Of a stretch of 64,000 nucleotides of DNA, positions 36,351-48,293 are shown piece after piece. A program made the position numbers and the translations under genes. The first letter of the stretch is position 1. Each line of letters begins with the position of its first letter. Under the pieces are notes generated by a model, which saw only the letters and a list, made by a program, of their open reading frames with translations, was not told where the DNA came from and ran no database searches. The DNA comes from Ceratobasidium sp. AG-K (taxonomy: Eukaryota; Basidiomycota; Agaricomycetes; Cantharellales; Ceratobasidiaceae), in NCBI GenBank assembly GCA_037039685.1, contig JAWNGF010000002.1, positions 6,696,001 through 6,760,000 of the forward strand. The letters are read 5' to 3'.

Positions 36351-37749
36351 CATTACTTAATTCAAGTTCAAAGTTTGCGTGCACCTTTGGCTTAGAATAC
36401 ATCGCTAGTTCCTTCACATTATCGTATCGTTCCAAAGCCGACGGGCGTTTCACGCTCGTGACTGGTGGCCGCAATTTCAAGAATATCAGCCGATTCCAAT
36501 CGTCACAAGGTCCATTGATCTTGCTCTCGGACACGAACCCTGGGTGTCCTAGTTCTTACAATAAATAGATTAGTCGCGTACGCTCCCATTATACTCAGAA
36601 ACTTCCGTGTTGAGATGATTCGGCTCGACGTTTGCGCCCTAGGCTGGCTGTCTCGTGCCCTCGAACACTAGGCCCCCAGCACAAGCCCAAAAACCAGTCG
36701 CCTTTGGGAAAAGGGAACATTGAGAATATCGACGCAAGAAACTCGCTTTGCATATGGTCCGATGCCAAGATCGGCTCGTGCTGTCGAAGAATCCAGGCCG
36801 AGTTGCGGGCTGTGGAATGGGAGCCGGCGGGTGGCCTTGCACCAACAGGATCGAGAGACGAGAGACGGGAAGCCTGAATCGCCCTGGGTCGCTCTGGATC
36901 CAGCCAAGCTTCTTACCTTGCAAAGTGAGAAATTACAGGCTTGACGAGTACACGGCAGGGCCGCAACATGGAGATCGTTGAGATTGATATAACCGGCGTG
37001 GTTGACGGGTGGCCAAGTTGTGGGCTTACATCCTTGGTTATGGCTCTCGTCGTCCTGTCACACTTTTTAGCTCATGTCCGAAGGCTATCTGACTTTGACC
37101 TTGTGGCTATGGTTGCGCGACCCTTGTACTGAGGATTCGAGTTCATCCAGCCTACAATTTCCTCGTGTTTGATCTGCTAATGTATTATTACCCCACAAAA
37201 GTATGTTAAAATGTAGTATCAACTATCGCTTCCACTGCCATTTCTGTTTCGGAAGCATCATTGGCGTGATGGGAACTGTGGATGCTCGACGCAAGTAGTT
37301 ACGTATCAGTGTGATGGGATGGAGAGATACCTGCTCGCAATATGTGCGACACCATAATGGCGGTCATAAGCTCGCGTTCTGTGTGCGACTGTCTGGCAAG
37401 TCCTCGATATATATGTGAAATGAATTACACTCATCTGCCTAGTAAGGTAAGTATCGACCTTCATCTTGCGATTCAGGGCTTATTTCCAATATTGCCGGCT
37501 CCATGCTTCCGGCACTCGACTCGCACCTTATCTCGTAACTATCGCCGAACGCTGAGAACCTTGAAGACATGCCACGCATTGATGCCTCGCTTATTTGTAA
37601 AAATCCTCCGGGGGTCCACGTACTCTGCTTCCCTTACCCCGACACTCGATGGCATCCACACCGAAATCACGGCTGGGGGACTTGTTTCGCAGCTGTTTCC
37701 CTCGCGCCAGGACACGCACCACATCTGATCCATCGTCTTTATCCTGCAT
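36351..37749. other. Intergenic, 1.4 kb, between copia and NLR copy 2
   Basis: No gene is recognised. A minus-strand open frame at 36340-36534 borders the insertion and could be a fragment of something split by the element, but rejoining it to 31439 gave no recognisable protein. Confidence 0.4.
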
Positions 37750-40700
37750 GTGAATCATAACGCTCAACCTACCGGCGGTCCATCCGCCCAAGTTACCCCG
37801 ACAGCGAGCACCCCACTAGGGCCCATAACGAACACCCTGGCAACAAAAACCGAACCAAGCCTGGCAATAGCCACGCTGAAGACGGTCCTCGAAGGGCTAC
37901 GGTCGAGTCTGACTGGGCTCCCGCCGCTACAACTGGCCGTTGGTGGATTGTTGGAGTGTATTGTGCCTGTAGCGGTAGGATTTCGTGCCTCGAGACTATC
38001 CTCACGAATCTGACAGTCGAACAAACCAGGTCGGGGATCAAAGTCACCAAGCATACAACGAATTAGCAGGTGATCTGACCAACCTGGCAACTCTGCTTCA
38101 AAAGCATGTCGTCGATGCGAAGCCACGTTACGTACCATATTCGATCGCCAACGTTGCGCGGTAGGTGTTTAAACCACCTGCATTCGGCTTGAGGTTGACG
38201 CTCCGAATAGGTCTATTACTGAACAGACGAGCATCATCCAGGAGCACCAGAATCGGTCAAAGATCGGCCGCCTGGCTCTGGGACTCGAAGATGAAGAGGC
38301 TGTGCTAAAGTGCTATCGTCGGATCGGCGCATTGTTTGAGCAGCTGCAGGTGAGCATTCCGAGTCGACTGCTTCAGCAAAGGGCCTCACATGATGACAGG
38401 CCGACATTTCGTTGAGCATCTGGGACGCTATGCGAGAACAACAGATGGTATGGAACTTGACGTGTTTGCTTTTTTGCGGAGAATAAGAGCGTATGATGTT
38501 TAAAGGACACTCGCCTCAAGGACCTCTCGCCAGTGCACGATGCGTACTACAATGCAGCACTCCCCACCACGGCCATGAAACGATTAGGATGTACAGAGCA
38601 CACTCGCGTCGAGATACTCGACACCACTCGTGGATGGAGCCGAGAGAGGGATGGGCCGAAGATCTTCTGGCTGAACGGCATGGCTGGCACCGGTAAAACC
38701 ACCATTGCCTACACACTGTGCAAAATACTCCAAAAGGATAACCAGCTTGGAGGTAGCTTCTTCTGCTCTCGCAACTCGCCCCACTGTCGAGACGTCAACC
38801 GGATTGTGCCGACGATCGCATACCAGCTTGGACGATACTCGAACCCGTACCGCCAGGCGCTGTGCAGCGTACTCGACGGCGACCCAGACATAGGGAAACG
38901 AGACATCGGTACGCAGTTCGAGTACTTGATCTCTAAGCCGTTGGCCGAGGTGGGCAAGGCGATGCCGACGGATGTAGTCGTGGCGATCGACGCTCTGGAC
39001 GAGTGTGAGGACGTGGATGGGACCCAAGGCGTGCTGAACTTGCTACTTCGACATGCAGGCAGTCTGCCGATCAAATTCTTTGTGTCTAGCCGGCCCGAGC
39101 CTTCGATCTCCGACAGCATGATGACTAGTAATGGTGAAATGCCCTCGATCCTTCGGTTACACGATATCGAAAGGTCTCTGGTACAGGCTGACATCCAGCT
39201 CTATCTCGCCGAAGCGCTGGGATCCATCCAAATTACCGTTGCGGAGATTAGTCAGCTCGCTGAACAATCGGGCAGCCTGTTTATATTCGCCGCGACGGCT
39301 GTACGATATATCATGTCCAATAAAGGCCTTGTAGATCACAAACAACGGCTACGGGTAGTGCTGAAGCTACGTCCAAGCTGGGGAAACAAAAGCTATGAAG
39401 GCATCGACAAGCTGTATGCTACGATTCTATCAACCGCATTGGATCCAAAAACGTTCGAGGAGGCTGAACTTGAGCAAAGACAGCAAGTGCTATGGACAGT
39501 GGTTTGTGCGAGAGAGCCCTTGACGATCGCAGCGCTCGCCGAAGTTCTTCACACGCTTGAAGTTGAAGCAGTCCAGCGCGCAATACTTCCCCTACAATCT
39601 GTACTGCATATATCGGAGACTACAAGCATGGTTTCCCCGCTTCACGCATCGTTTCCGGACTTCTTGTCGAGCAAGGAGCGTGCTGGACCGCATTACTGCG
39701 ACGCGACGTCGCATGAGTCTTATCTAGCAGAGTGCTGCTTCAAGCTCATGGATCGGTCACTGCGGTTCAATATATGCGACCTAGAATCGTCATACGAGTT
39801 TGACAGCGATATAAAAGACCTACAGGATCGCGTCGCCCAGAATATCTTTACTGGGCTTTTCTACGCGTGCAGATACTGGAGCGACCATCTGACAAGAAAC
39901 TCGCCCTCACCTCAGCTACTTTCACTTCTCGAATCGTTTCTGCAGAGTCGTCTACTCTTCTGGATGGAGGTGCTGAATCTCAAAAGATTAATCGGCCACG
40001 GCGAGAACGTACTGAGCCAGGTGCTGGCCTGGGTTCCTGTGAGTATCTACATATATTCACACTATTTTCCGCCAATAATTTCGAGTAGACACAGGATGAA
40101 AACATTAGACTCAGAGATTTTGCCTATGACGCACGCAACTTCCTCACTGCCTTTGCCGGCAATCCCACCTCGCTCTCCACTCCACATATCTACCTGTCTG
40201 CACTACCATTCGCGTCCAAGCAAAGCCTAGTTCATGCAACCTACCAGCCCCAGACACATGGACTGATACAAGTGAAAGGTGCAGTGATGGACACGGGAAG
40301 GAAGTCGGCACTCGCAACCTGGGAAGTTCCGAGTAGCGTGAATAGCCTAGCCCTATCCAATGACGGCAGGCACGTCGCCTCTGGCTTTACCAACAGCGAA
40401 GTGAGCGTCTGGGACATATCTAGCGGCACTTGCATCCTAGGACCACTAGCGGGCCATGAACACCCAATTTGGTCAGTCGCATATTCTTGGGACAACTCCC
40501 GTATCGCTTCCGGTTCTTTGGACAATACTATCTGTATCTGGGATGCACACAAAGGCAGCTTGAGCGCTGGCCCTCTTCGCGGTCATACCGAAACAGTCCT
40601 CTCCGTCGCATTCTCACCTGATGGAGCTTGCCTGGCTTCGGGCTCACATGACCAGACTGTTCGGATCTGGGACGCATGGTCGGGTACTCCAATTGGCTTG

Positions 40701-42332
40701 CCTGTCAATGCGAACCAGGGTGCTGTGTTTTCCATTGCGTTTTCACCAGACGGAGAGCGCCTTGCCGCAGGGTCGGATGACTCCACAATCCGGGTCTGGG
40801 ACTGGAAGAAAAGCACGATGGCACAGGGGCAGTTTGAAGGGCATACGGGTGCCGTGCATGCCATCGCATATTCTAGCGATGGCCTTCGTCTGGTGTCCGG
40901 TTCACGAGATAGGACGATTCGAGTATGGAACTCGTCGAGTGGCACATTGCTGGCCGGTCCGTTCGAGGGCCATACCGGTACCGTCTCGTGCGTTTCATTC
41001 TCACCCGATGGCGCTCGAGTCGTATCCGGTTCGTATGATTCTACAATTCTCGTATGGGACGCTGTGAGCGGCAGGTTGGTGGCTGAGTTCCTTGTGGAAC
41101 AGTGCAGTAATATCAACTCGGTACTGTTCACTGCGGACGGCACCCGCATCGTGTCCGGCTCAAGCGACGGCACGATCCGCGTATGGGATCTGCGCCACGG
41201 GGCGACAAGTGCTATCGAACCGTCAGGACAAACCGGCCTCATCCACTCTGTTGCATTGTCAACCGACGGCACACGCGTTGCATCCGGCTCACATGATTGC
41301 ACGATCTGCGTCTGGGACACGCAGAACAGCGCACTCGTCGCCGGTCCGTTTGAGGGCCACACTAGTTTCATCACCTCGGTGGCATTCTCGCCTGACGGAG
41401 CACGCATTGCGTCTGGATCTCATGATTACACCCTGCGGACTTGGGACGCGTCCACTGGCGCTTTACTTCTCGGTCCGCTTGAGGGTCACACCTTTGGGGT
41501 CCAGTCGGTTGCCTTTTCCCCCGATGGTAGCCAGATTGCATCTGGTTCCGGTGATTGTACTGTCAGGTTCTGGAACTCGCACACCGGGGAATCAGTTGTT
41601 GAGCCATTCAAAGGCCACACAGGGGGAGTCACGTCGATCGCATTCTCACCCGACGGCACCTGCATTGTCTCCGGCTCGTTCGATCACACCATCCGAATGT
41701 GGGACGTCAAGGATGGCACAACACTCTGGACTTCAAATGCTCACACCAAGGATGTGTACTGCGTGGCGTTTTCCCCTGATGGAACGCGTGTAGTGTCTAG
41801 TTCGAATGACTGCACTATACTAGTGCTGAACGGACGTGATGGTGCGGTGCTACATGGTCCGTTCACAGGTCATACCAGCTCTGTCCGGTCAGTTACATTC
41901 TCGCCCGACGGAACATGTATTGTATCTGGCTCTTATGATGAAACAGTGCGCGTGTGGGACGTGGAGAGCGGCACGACGGTGGCCGGTCCACTCAAGGGTC
42001 ACACTGGTGTGGTTAGCTCTATCGCATTCTCTCCTGACGGTGCACGCGTCATTTCAGCCGGCGCAGCGGTATGGGTCTGGGATCTAGCGGCTGTCGCTCA
42101 AGCAAGCCCATCTGATGACTGGTCCATCGACGAGAATGGATGGCTGACCAACTCTCAGTCACAACGGTTGTTCTGGGTACCCCCCGACCTGCGCGCTAGG
42201 TTCGGGCTCCTTACCGCCTCCAACCCCATCGTGATCAACGCTGACTGTACGACCCGTATCACCCAGTCTACGCTGATGGGCGATCGGTGGCGTGATTGCT
42301 GGGGCGTGTCGTTGGAGTCAGATTTGTCCTAG
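37750..42332 (+). CDS. NACHT-WD40 receptor (NLR-like STAND), copy 2
   Basis: Paralogue of the gene at 24417. Exons: 37750-37974, 38030-38160, 38211-38349, 38400-38447, 38506-40038, 40089-42332, giving 1439 aa. Exons 2 to 5 have exactly the same lengths as in copy 1 (131, 139, 48, 1533 bp), which fixes the structure. Walker A is GMAGTGKTT (about 239-247) and Walker B is VVVAIDALDECED. The exon-6 region has 14 WD40 repeats (typical unit AFSPDGTCIVSGSYDETVRVWD) and the same conserved tail. All frames are open and all repeats look intact, unlike repeat 13 of copy 1. The N-terminal exon is the most divergent part. An STAND-type role in recognition or incompatibility is inferred from architecture; the trigger is unknown. 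Confidence 0.92.
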
Positions 42333-43632
42333 CCAGCTCACTTCTCGTTATTTGTTTTATCTTCGCTCGTAAATTTTTACTCTCCTCCTATCTCTCATGT
42401 CCTTGTTGCAATATCACGATCTGTATCCTCCGCGGTTTGTTTGATCAGCGCATATTTCAGGGGTTCGATATATCTATCTGCCTTGGAATCAATTGATTAC
42501 ACACTCACTTCAAAGAGGGGGGAAATTATCAAAATCCTGTGCAATGAATGCACGACAGCGAAGCATTAACTATCATATCCGGAACCAGTGTTTGGCCAAC
42601 GCATATATTTACCAATATATATGCGCAATTCTCCACCTACACAACCAGGTATCTAGAGAACGGTCGAAGCACTCAACAGTTCCCGGATATATAAAGTTAT
42701 TGGCCTACTCACTTGACTCCTGGAAGGTGCTGCATCCTTTTCATGCGGGAGCAAGCAATCTCTGGTAAAGCTCATATTCCCTTAGAACAAAGTGGATATC
42801 ATCCTCAATCTCGACTCCCCCAGATGGTGGAATATCCGTACAACGTGAACCCACTGCCCCATATAAGATATTAGCAGCTCGCGTTAGTTCCTCGCTATCA
42901 TGTCTCCCGGGAGCTCAATTCTGAGTGCAACGGTCTACCCCTCCAGTATGTCTGGGCGTAGATTGGTGGGACAAGGAGTCCAGGCGGGAAGACTTGGATA
43001 GTCGGAGTCGGTGTCAGCCACCTTGTGGTTTCCATTCCACTATTCGGGCTCGGTGGCGCTAAGCGCTACCTCAGTGACCTCTGGAATGATCTTCGAAATG
43101 TCTAAAACCAGAGCACAAATCTACACCCGGATATCATAGGTTGGGGTGTAAGTTTCGAGTTGAAGCTGATCTAGAGTCATGAACATACTCTGAAGCTATT
43201 AGTGAGGGATGGGCGTTTCCAGGTATATGCGCACTACCCTATGAGCATAGGCACCAAGCTACTTCTGGATCAACCAACGCGAGTTTCCAAAACATAAATT
43301 TGGCCATACCCCAGCATTCAAAACCTGTTCCGGCTCCATTAAATCGCTTGGGTCACTTGGTCGCTGTTCCTGGTAAAGTTGTCGACGATTTACTGTCCGT
43401 CTTCGACGGCCGTGCTTTCAGCCATTGTGTATTAGTACACGCTTTATAGAGTATACAGGACGAGTTAACAACGTAATATCGCAGCGATTTTAGGTAATCA
43501 ACAAAACCACGGAGTATATGTGTACGGACACTTCAGGCACACGCCAGGAAGCAATTACCCAGATGCAATCGCGCAAACACAAAACACTATACTAGCTTAA
43601 AAACGCATCTTGGGTATTGGCGCCAACGAAGT
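42333..43632. other. Intergenic, 1.3 kb
   Basis: No gene is recognised. The stretch is AT-rich after the NLR stop, with only short open frames. Confidence 0.4.
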
Positions 43633-45425
43633 TCACGAACTGAAACCACGTATGATTATCAATAGGCATCATGATTATTCTCGAGTACTCGAGTGACATA
43701 CCTTGTCAGTGAAATAAGTCTAAATTCGTGTCCTCCACCTGGCTCTGCTATCTCCTCCAAGACCTTGCAAGTTACTTCGTGTGGCCCAGCCGGAACGCCA
43801 TCTGCAACATCAGCATCCCTAGATACAGCATCAGTATCAACCATGACAACTCCACTCGTCGACATACCTAGCAATGTTTCTACAGCGTAACAGGTCAGTA
43901 ACATGATGTAACCTGGCTAACCTTAGTACTCACAACCTATCCTCATCCCACCACCCATCAATCCTTGTAGCCGCAGCCTCGTTATCATCCACCCAGCACT
44001 TTACACTCCCCAACCCAAATGTCTTACTCTTCAAGTAAGTAACCTTGATTGAGCCCATTGGACCGACCGTGATCGAAAACGTCGCATAGGCACTAGGCTC
44101 CTTGGCAAACACATATGCCTTGTCCTTCCATGCCCAGTCGAACCAGCCTTGCTGGCTGATGGGCTCCAGGCGGTGTTTTTTTTTGCTCCGGGCAGACAGA
44201 CAGGTAGTTTTTAGTGGGGGTACCCGTTCGTTGTGGACGTACTTCTGGAACATCCGTAACTGAATAGGTGTAGGCATTTTAGTAGGCGAGTAGGGGATTT
44301 TGTGAAGCCCACCCTTGGAAACTCTCCCATTTCTTCTGGGCCTGGAACTGTGTTTCCTGGGTACTGGAAATCGAGGAGCGATGGGTTGGTTTTGATTTTA
44401 TCTTGGGTACAGATTTGACGCTACATATATGCAATAAGCAGGTCGGCCAACATCTTGTGTCCCACCTTGCCGATCTAGACATCACGGATTAGTACTCAGA
44501 TGCCCAGTAGAATGACTCAGACGCGTACATGTCGGAGGTCGGTGTCACTATCAGGTGTCGCTACGTGGAATATCTCTCGCTCTAGCTGAGGATTCTCGAG
44601 GACGTGATAGAGCGCCACGTTACGAAGGCTAACTGTTGGCAGGTCATAATACTCTGCTACACCTAATGCAAAGATATAAGGATAATCTACAAATTGTCTC
44701 ACCTAGGCTTACCCATATGCAAGTCACTACCTGTTGAGATTTCATCAAAGAAAAGCGCCATGACATGGGCGTTGACGACAGCCGGCTTATGAGGCAATTC
44801 GAGCAGCAAGCGAACTAGGCGTTCGTAGGTTCAAGCAAAGTACTCGTCTCTGCGTGTCAAGCTCGTTAGCGATCGCAGTGCGTGGAAGATGAGATGCACC
44901 TTGTATCATTGATAGCCATTTCGATGATTACTAATTCAACGTCTTCGTCTAAAATAAACAATAAGCAAGTCGTCACATTGGTTGAAGGACATTCGTACCG
45001 ATGTACTCTAGAGCACACAAAGATAAATAGTCAGTCGTAATAGTGGGCACTGCGCCGTTGACGAAAACATGCCCTTCGTGCCTGGGCATGGAGTAAGATT
45101 CAAGGTACCTTCGACGCATCTAGTAGACTCACGGAAAAGTTGTTCTCCACCACTCAAAAAATATAGTTGTCCAGGAATTCAGATGATCGACGCCATGTCC
45201 GGCGGAAACTGGCAAAGTTTGTTTCAACTATCAGGCGACGAGTCAAACATCATCATGCGTACCTGAACCTTTTAAAGTTCCGATATTGATGGGTTGGCCA
45301 TCAGCAGCCTTTTGGAGAACTCGGCGTAGTCTTGTGTTAGGACCTTCATACGCGCGTGATCGCTCCAAGTTGTGTTGACTAGAAGGCGTGCACCGAACGA
45401 TTCTTGCCTCATGCTGTAAGTCCCC
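43633..45425 (-). pseudogene. SGNH/GDSL-type hydrolase-like protein, interrupted
   Basis: A multi-exon minus-strand gene whose spliced pieces resemble basidiomycete SGNH-hydrolase proteins (often named capsule-associated). Recognisable pieces in order: GPNTRLRRVL; KGSVSAGHGVDHLNSW (block I); FFEWWRTTFP; HVFVNGAVPTITTDYLSLC; VELVIIEMAINDT (block III); AVVNAHVMALFFDE; GVAEYYDLPTVSLRN; VGHKMLADLL (block V histidine); then a C-terminal beta-sandwich-like domain (FAKEPSAYATFSITVGPMG, GGHEFRLISL). Two in-frame stops interrupt otherwise conserved exons: TGA at 44831-44833 and TAG at 44421-44423. The aspartate usually found three residues before the block V histidine is not evident. The first exon and true start are unclear. 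Two stops suggest a recent pseudogene. Confidence 0.75.
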
Positions 45426-45881
45426 CTCTCCTCAAGAACTCAATGAGGAGAATTAGAGTGTATGCGAGCTGCCTAAGACAGTCAACCTCGGCTCAACTCA
45501 GTCATTTATTTCAAATACCGACTTGGGACGCGGGATAACCAAACGTGAGAGGATTGTGATCGTTAAGTAACGAGAAATCATATTGATGGTACGCCAAGTT
45601 AAAAGAGACCACTCAACCCAATCAAGCACTATTTCGGCCTATTTCCCTCACGTTGAACTCTGAGCGGGGTTGAATGTTGGTCAAACAGGGGTAGCCCATG
45701 TATGCAATCAAAAAACTCAATCGTGTCATGGCCAAGGTAGCATTATTTAAGCCAATCTGTCGGTTTGCCTCATTCATGAGTTGTATGTCTATTTTATGTA
45801 TTTATACGTGGATTTATCGAACGACTTGCATGCGCGATGACAAAGGAGGGTTACGTCAATCACACTGCTCCAGCCTGAGGA
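45426..45881. other. Intergenic, 0.46 kb
   Basis: AT-rich spacer between the SGNH relic and the SKP1-like gene. Nothing further is recognised. Confidence 0.4.
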
Positions 45882-46660
45882 TCAGCGATTCTCCGCCCAC
45901 TCCTTCGGAAGAAGGAGAAAATTTAACATTCCGAAATGGGTAAATATCACTAGATACTCACATTCTCTTTTTTTATCTGCGCCTATGAACAAAAACGGAA
46001 GCTTCAGTTGAGTTACAGCACTTATGAAAGTAACTCGCCTCTTCCTCGGGTGTAAAGTCATTCACTATATTGAACATCTGCCTGATCTGGTCTGGAGTCT
46101 TGCCTTTGATCCTGTTGGCAACTTCGCGACACCCTAGGTCACTAGAGTTTGAATACCAATAATTCAATTAATCAATGACAGAGCGTGTCCAGGGGAGCTA
46201 CTAACCAGAGAGGCTTGATATCCAAATAATTTGCAGCTAATATGATCTCGAATAACAGCTCCGGGTCGACGCTGATGAAACGCTGGTCCCATTCATCCGG
46301 CTCTAGAGAACGTCTGCGCCTAGGATCATCACTTTCTTCGTCCAAAATTGGAAGAGGTTCGGTGCGGTGGTGCTCGCAGTACTCGAGGACCTCGAAAATA
46401 TACAATCTGAATTAACGAGTTTTCGGGCGGTAAAATATCGGGGCATACATACCTTTTTTAGAACAGACGAGCTCACGTTTGGAAAGGGGATTGGTTCATT
46501 CGGTACTGGAGAGGCGTATTGATGAGATTCCGGGGATAAACAGCCATCGATCAAATCAGCCGCACATACCATCCAGTGAAGAGATGATCCCGATACGCAT
46601 GCATATATCCCAGTCGACAGTAAACACCTCATTATCATTAGCAACGAGCTGTGATGACAT
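45882..46660 (-). CDS. skp1: SKP1-like SCF ubiquitin-ligase adaptor
   Basis: SKP1 links F-box proteins to cullin in SCF E3 ubiquitin ligases. Exons on the minus strand: 46570-46660, 46453-46505, 46206-46390, 46039-46141, 45962-45982, 45882-45902, giving 157 aa, close to the usual 160. It shows DNEVFTVD at the N-terminus, [49 protein letters not shown], the F-box-binding helices ([24 protein letters not shown]) and the C-terminal EWAENR. Two 21-bp exons at the end were placed by family homology. The intron 45983-46038 starts with GC (GCGAGT), an apparent GC-AG intron. The BTB/POZ segment after residue 20 is short and diverged compared with canonical SKP1, so this may be a specialised paralogue. 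A truncated relative lies just upstream. Confidence 0.88.
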
Positions 46661-47051
46661 TTTGTGACCGATGGGATGTTTGGGGAGTCGATTCTCGAGG
46701 GAAGCTTAAATACAAGCGGCGGGATACTGCGGTGCTGATTGGAGGAAATGGCTGAGTGAATCTTTTATAGCTGAATGACTTTCTTAGCGTTGAGTGCCTG
46801 CCCATCCATCATTTCCGGATTGGGAGGGCGTAACGTTAGGGGGCTGCTGCGGTGTTCAGTCGGACAAGCGCTCAGACGCATGGCGCAGGCTCCTGTCCGT
46901 TGGCTTTGTTTGCGCAAACACCCTAATTTATCAACGCGGGGTCTATTGACATTGGCTGCTTCATGAATTCAAATTTGGAAGATTAAACAACGCTGGCATC
47001 ATTGGGCAGTGACTTATTCAGAACGATGAGGCGGGTACATAAGAAGAAAAA
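46661..47051. other. Intergenic, 0.39 kb
   Basis: Likely promoter of the SKP1-like gene. A minus-strand TATTTAAG lies about 45-55 bp upstream of its ATG. Confidence 0.4.
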
Positions 47052-47574
47052 CTAGTCGCGCCGAGCACTTGCTAGACGAAAGGTTGCAAGGTTACTACAT
47101 CGAAGGAATGAGTAATAGATCGCTGATAGAGTGATTCCGAGAGCTTACAGGAGCGGCTGGATTCCTAATTCATTGGAGGCTTGGATCATAAGGAGCAAAG
47201 CCTCTACTGCGATTTGGTTAATAAACGCGTAATCCCATTCATTCGGGTAGTACGTGTTAGAAGTCTCGGAACGATGACGATCGCAGTATGTGGTGACCTT
47301 GAACAAGGGCGATAACTAGAGTCAGCTAATTATCGACATTATGACTTGGAATGAGAAATACCCTGGTCATAGTAGTCGAGCTCACGTCTTTCAAAATAAT
47401 CGGATTCTCGGATTGCAGATGCGCGCCTGCAACTCAACATGAGCAAGGTAGCTGGGTGCATTGCACGAGGGGAGCGGACATGCCTTGTGGGAGAGCAAAG
47501 AATTGTTTATACACACTCGGGTCAACCGTGACGACTTGACCATCGTTCGTAGTGAGCTGCACGGATTCAGACAT
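47052..47574 (-). pseudogene. SKP1-like truncated copy
   Basis: Starts MSESVQLTTNDGQVVTVDP, a SKP1-type N-terminus. Later pieces read ENPIILKDVSSTTMTR, VTTYCDRHRSE and EWDYAFINQIAVEALLLMIQASNELGIQPLL, matching the SKP1 core in order across intron-like gaps. After VDPS the frame hits TAA, while the alternative frame continues (VYKQFFALPQ), so either a base is lost or this part is intronic. The last exon gives NLATFRLASARRD and stops, so the helices that bind F-box proteins (the IKGKTPEEIR and FTPEEE region) are missing. It cannot act as a normal adaptor. It is probably a decaying tandem copy of the neighbour; a short dominant-negative product is possible but unsupported. Confidence 0.65.
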
Positions 47575-48293
47575 GTATAGTTAACTAGTAGTGGGTGGGG
47601 TTTTAGCAGAGCGCTGTTTGGGTTGTCGTTTTATACACAGCGCTCACGCACGGGAACCCCCCAGTTTGTATTGCTTAGATCTCGAATCAGCTACTTGCAT
47701 AGCTGTGGCGTAGCCTGGCACTCAGGGGACTCGCCGTGCTTGTCGATGCACCGAATTCATACCATTGGCGTTGCCTACTCTATGAAAGAAGGGAGTGGTA
47801 TTAGCCACGCCAATCCCTTAACAAGGCAGCTGCCGTTTCTCGACTTTCCTAGGCGGAATCACATAAGGTTCTAGAATGAACGACCTACATAAATTGTATT
47901 GGGTTTTAGCGCTCGAGAGGGGTCAATGATATATGATGTTTGCCCACCCGCACGTGATGTGCGCTTACGAGTGGCTTGCGCCTATACTGCACTTGCCAGC
48001 CCGCCACTGCGGCAAAAAAATCCCATCTTTTGCATTATCGGCAAAGAGCGCTGTAACTAAGAACATAGGATTACCATTCAAAGCGGGCTTGATGCTGATT
48101 TGATGACCGGCAACTTCGGCCAAACCCACGCGGCGAATAGGTGCCAAGAGGATATCCACGATGACTAAATTTACTTCGCCAAGGCAAGCGCCGTCAAATC
48201 CCATGGAAATAAAGCATCATGGGAATGCCGATACCTTGTCTATCTCCCCTCCCACTTGTTCCTCGTCCTCGAGTCCGGTTTATCGACACAATA
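47575..48293. other. Intergenic, 0.7 kb
   Basis: Upstream region of the chitin deacetylase. No gene is recognised and no clear TATA box is seen. Confidence 0.4.

Noticed and set aside
40583..41407. 274-codon minus-strand frame in the WD40 array of NLR copy 2
   Set aside because: It is antisense to the repeated WD40 units, so the apparent repeat protein is a mirror of the real one.
44517..44702. Separate small protein in the SGNH region (RQFVDYPYIFAL...)
   Set aside because: Its first part is intron sequence. The remainder is an SGNH exon when spliced from CATATGG to GTGTAGCAGAG.
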